Positions 7,916 through 10,013 of a stretch of DNA of 10,013 bases are shown in pieces. The DNA lies in assembly GCA_937858775.1 (NCBI GenBank), contig CALLYX010000154.1, positions 1 to 10,013 on the forward strand, in the 5' to 3' direction. A model generated the notes under the pieces. It worked only from the letters and a program-made list of their open reading frames with translations, had not been told where the DNA came from and searched no databases. The number at the start of each line of letters is the position of its first letter. Position 1 is the stretch's first letter. The position numbers and the translations under genes were made by a program. The stretch is from an uncultured bacterium (GTDB taxonomy: Bacteria; Auribacterota; Tritonobacteria; UBA1439).

Positions 7916-9742
7916 TCACGTCCGCGCCGGCGCGCTCGAGGCGGGGGGCGTTTCTTCCGCCTTCGCGTCCGCCGGCGTGGGGGCGGGCTTGGCGGCGAGG
8001 TCCTTCCGGAGCGACTCCTCGATATACCCTGGAATGGTGAAGACCAGATCCCCCCCGCCGAGGGCCGCGTAGAAAAGGCCGTCTTTCGCCTTGCCGCCGA
8101 TCTTCAATATCGTCGTCTCGGTCGAACCGCCCTTCTCGCACTCCACCGCCACCTCGACAGAGGGCTCGTCCAATCCGTAGGGCTTGAGGTCCTCGGGGGC
8201 CCGGGCGACGAATTCGCCGGCCCGCAGGTGCGAAATGTTGGCGAGGATGGCAGCCACGGCGCCCGGGTCGGCCTTGCCTTTCTTCGGCTCGACCAGGTTC
8301 CACGCCCCATCCTCCTTTTCGCAGACCGTCTTCTTCACCCTCGAACCCGAGATCACGAGCCCTTTCGCGTCGCGGCTGTTGATATCCACAACCTGTCTCT
8401 TCAGGAAGGGGAGCGGGTCCGGGACGCACTGCGCGAGGATGGCGGCCTCCACGCCGAGCACCTCGTCCCCCGATGCGCGTTTTACATAGACCCTCTTGCC
8501 GCGCTCGTATTTGCCGCCGAAAAGAATTTTCTCCTCCTTGCCGTCCTTCGTCTTGAGCGTCAGGGCGAGCGCCTCCGCGCCGAGGCCGTACTTCTCGGGG
8601 GCCGAGGCCTTTTCGGCGGCGAACTCGGACGCCTTGAGGTTCAACGCCGCCTTGAGGAGGGCGCGCGCCTGCTCCGCCTCCGCGTCCTTCTTCTCCGGTT
8701 CCCGAATCTCCCACCTATCCCCCGCCTTCGACATGGCGAGCTTCCTGCCTCCGCCCTCGATCCTGATTTCGTCCACCTCGGCCTCCCCGAGGCGCGTCAC
8801 CATCTTGTCTCGCAGGTCCGCCGGGTCGGCGACGATCTCCTTCATGATATCGTTGCCCACCGTGAAGACGGCCTCGCGGCCCGCCGCCCTAGCGTAACGC
8901 GCGCCCTTCTCGGCCTCCATGCCGAAGACGACCGCGCCCACGGGCTCATCCCCCCTGCCGCGGAGGGCGATCTCCGCCTCGGGGGCGGCGAGGCCGTATT
9001 TCTCCATCTGCTTCGGGGCGTCATCCACGAAGTCGCGCACACGCAGGTTTCTGAGCTTGCGGAGGAGGGCCCCCACCTTGTCCGGATCCGCGCCCGTCGC
9101 TATGGGCGAGACGATTTTCCACGCCTCGCCCTCCTGGACGAGGTCGATGCCTTTCCCGCCGCGCGAGATCGCAACCTTGGAGATGTCGGCCTGGTTGAAA
9201 TCGATCACCCCGCGGTCGCGGAGATCCGCGGCCTCCTTGGCCAGCGCGCCGTACACGCCCTTCGCGATCACCTGGACGTCCCTCGATCCCTCGACGCGCG
9301 CGTAGGCGGTCTCGCCGAGCGGCGTGTCCGCGCCGATTTCGAGCCCAAGATCCTTGCCTCGGGCGCGGAAGCGCGCGGTCAGGCGCGGCTCCTTGAGTCC
9401 GAACTCCTCGATCTTCTTCTCCCCGATCCCTGCGCCCGGGATGACCCGTTCGCTCTTCAATCCCTCCAGGCGGCTCAGCATGCCGCGTATCCGGGCCTTG
9501 TCCGCCTTGTAGAGCAGGGGTTTCTCCAGGTTCCAATCCCCCGCCTTGTCCCTGGCGCAGGCGACCGTGCCCTTCTCCCGGGAGATCTCTATCCTGTCTA
9601 TATCGTCCGCGCTGACGGAGAAGACGAGCTTCTCCTTCTGCTCCCTCTCCTGCGTGGACATCTGCTTTTTCTCGAAGAACCAGATATAGGCCCCGATCCC
9701 CAGCGCCACGGCGAGAAGAAGAATCGTTGAGCGGAATTTCAT
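7916..9742 (-). CDS. Membrane-anchored DUF4340-type protein with four internal repeats
   Basis: The 608-residue product has an N-terminal membrane anchor (MKFRSTILLLAVALGIGAYI, 1-20) and then an extracytoplasmic part typical of DUF4340 proteins, which are found beside GldG-type ABC exporter genes and have no settled function. Four repeats of about 137 residues are visible. Each has a GxW motif (Trp70, 208, 344 and 481), a helix with an LxxLxxL pattern, and a closing FGL or YGL-x(2)-P-like block (FGLKEP, YGLAAP, YGLGAE, YGLDEP), then beta strands. A Pro/Ala-rich tail closes the protein (about 585-608). I prefer the ATG at 9742, with AGGGGG nine bases upstream; an in-frame ATG at 9751 has no room for a ribosome-binding site. 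It follows the GldG-like gene by 94 bases, so both probably belong to one membrane complex. Confidence 0.85.
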   Translation of the reverse strand: MKFRSTILLLAVALGIGAYIWFFEKKQMSTQEREQKEKLVFSVSADDIDRIEISREKGTVACARDKAGDWNLEKPLLYKADKARIRGMLSRLEGLKSERVIPGAGIGEKKIEEFGLKEPRLTARFRARGKDLGLEIGADTPLGETAYARVEGSRDVQVIAKGVYGALAKEAADLRDRGVIDFNQADISKVAISRGGKGIDLVQEGEAWKIVSPIATGADPDKVGALLRKLRNLRVRDFVDDAPKQMEKYGLAAPEAEIALRGRGDEPVGAVVFGMEAEKGARYARAAGREAVFTVGNDIMKEIVADPADLRDKMVTRLGEAEVDEIRIEGGGRKLAMSKAGDRWEIREPEKKDAEAEQARALLKAALNLKASEFAAEKASAPEKYGLGAEALALTLKTKDGKEEKILFGGKYERGKRVYVKRASGDEVLGVEAAILAQCVPDPLPFLKRQVVDINSRDAKGLVISGSRVKKTVCEKEDGAWNLVEPKKGKADPGAVAAILANISHLRAGEFVARAPEDLKPYGLDEPSVEVAVECEKGGSTETTILKIGGKAKDGLFYAALGGGDLVFTIPGYIEESLRKDLAAKPAPTPADAKAEETPPASSAPART

Positions 9743-9813
9743 CCCATGCATCCCCCTGCCCTGTCCTCCCCCGCGGGGAGGAACGGTTCCTGCGCGGGCG
9801 GAAGTCCGCGCCG

Positions 9814-9825
9814 CCTTCCGGAAGG
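9814..9825. repeat. Perfect palindrome CCTTCCGGAAGG in the GldG-DUF4340 spacer
   Basis: A 12-base perfect palindrome lies 12 bases after the stop of the GldG-like gene. Just beyond it on the transcript an imperfect GC-rich stem (GCGCGG/CCGCGC) can form. It may be a processing or pausing structure in an otherwise shared transcript, or chance. Confidence 0.2.
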
Positions 9826-9836
9826 ACTCCCCCCGC

Positions 9837-10013
9837 CTACTTCCTCCTCCTCATCCAGATCACGATTCCGAGCAGGAGCCCCAGCGCGGGGAGGGCCCCG
9901 AACATGTAGAAGGCGTTGACGAGCTGGGCCCTGTTCATCCGAACCCGCGTCTGCTCCGGGGTCTTCGGCCCGATGGCGATCAGGTTCTCCCTGCTCGTGA
10001 GCCAGTTGACGAT
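9837..10013 (-). CDS. GldG-like ABC-transporter auxiliary protein, C-terminal 58 residues (5' end outside window)
   Basis: Only the C-terminus is present. It reads IVNWLTSRENLIAIGPK, then a polar stretch TPEQTRVRMNRAQ, then a single transmembrane helix (about residues 31-53 of the fragment, LVNAFYMFGALPALGLLLGI and on) and a basic end, RRRK. The NWL-x(4)-NLIAI-x-PK motif followed by a terminal membrane helix is the usual end of the GldG family (extracytoplasmic auxiliary subunits of ABC-2 type exporters first known from gliding motility). In many non-gliding bacteria these form a gene string of ABC ATPase, ABC-2 permease, GldG and DUF4340 proteins, and the DUF4340 gene does follow here. The missing upstream genes should be the ATPase and permease. 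Call rests on a short fragment plus context. Confidence 0.75.
   Translation of the reverse strand: MVNWLTSRENLIAIGPKTPEQTRVRMNRAQLVNAFYMFGALPALGLLLGIVIWMRRRK

Noticed and set aside
7850..9730. A 626-codon open frame on the plus strand opposite the DUF4340 gene
   Set aside because: Its composition (Arg/Leu/His/Pro rich, no domain recognisable) is that of an antisense shadow in GC-rich DNA, and the minus-strand frame has a membrane anchor, repeats and a ribosome-binding site.

Overview
The window reads as a chromosomal segment of a GC-rich, Gram-negative-type bacterium. Every gene I can support lies on the minus strand, so the region is read from the right edge (10013) to the left edge (1). 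The many long plus-strand frames are antisense shadows produced by the high GC content. I cannot name the organism. An outer membrane is implied only by several exported proteins. The recA/recX/alaS and cinA/thpR gene order, with a GldG/DUF4340 pair nearby, is compatible with a PVC-group or uncultivated candidate-phylum bacterium, but that is a weak inference.

Layout in transcription order: (1) 10013-7916, the 3' end of a GldG-like ABC-transporter auxiliary protein, then a 608-residue membrane-anchored DUF4340-type protein built of four ~137-residue repeats. (2) 7915-7497, a 419-base gap with strong palindromes. (3) 7496-6087, two tandem genes for exported, single-HKD phospholipase D-superfamily (Nuc-like) proteins. 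(4) 5940-4408, a HIT-family nucleotide hydrolase, a stand-alone CinA C-terminal domain (NMN amidase type) and ThpR (2H phosphoesterase, RNA 2',3'-cyclic phosphodiesterase), with a candidate promoter in front of the HIT gene. (5) 4407-3826, a 582-base gap with paired hairpins, an AT-rich island, a perfect interrupted palindrome and an extended -10 promoter for recA. (6) 3825-1, recA, an HtrA-like membrane-anchored protease homologue, recX and the first 430 codons of alaS.

The last block is the most unusual. RecA (strand exchange) and RecX (RecA modulator) usually sit next to each other. Here a trypsin-fold gene lies between them, joined to both by ATGA stop/start overlaps, so all three are probably translated from one mRNA. 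The inserted protein keeps the catalytic His and Asp of the HtrA triad, but the active-site GNSGGP has become GNNGGP: the nucleophile Ser is replaced by Asn. It also ends right after the protease domain with no PDZ. From sequence it looks like a pseudoprotease, exported but co-expressed with the SOS recombinase. This is the best candidate in the window for something undescribed.

No tRNA, rRNA, CRISPR array, insertion sequence or phage gene was recognised.
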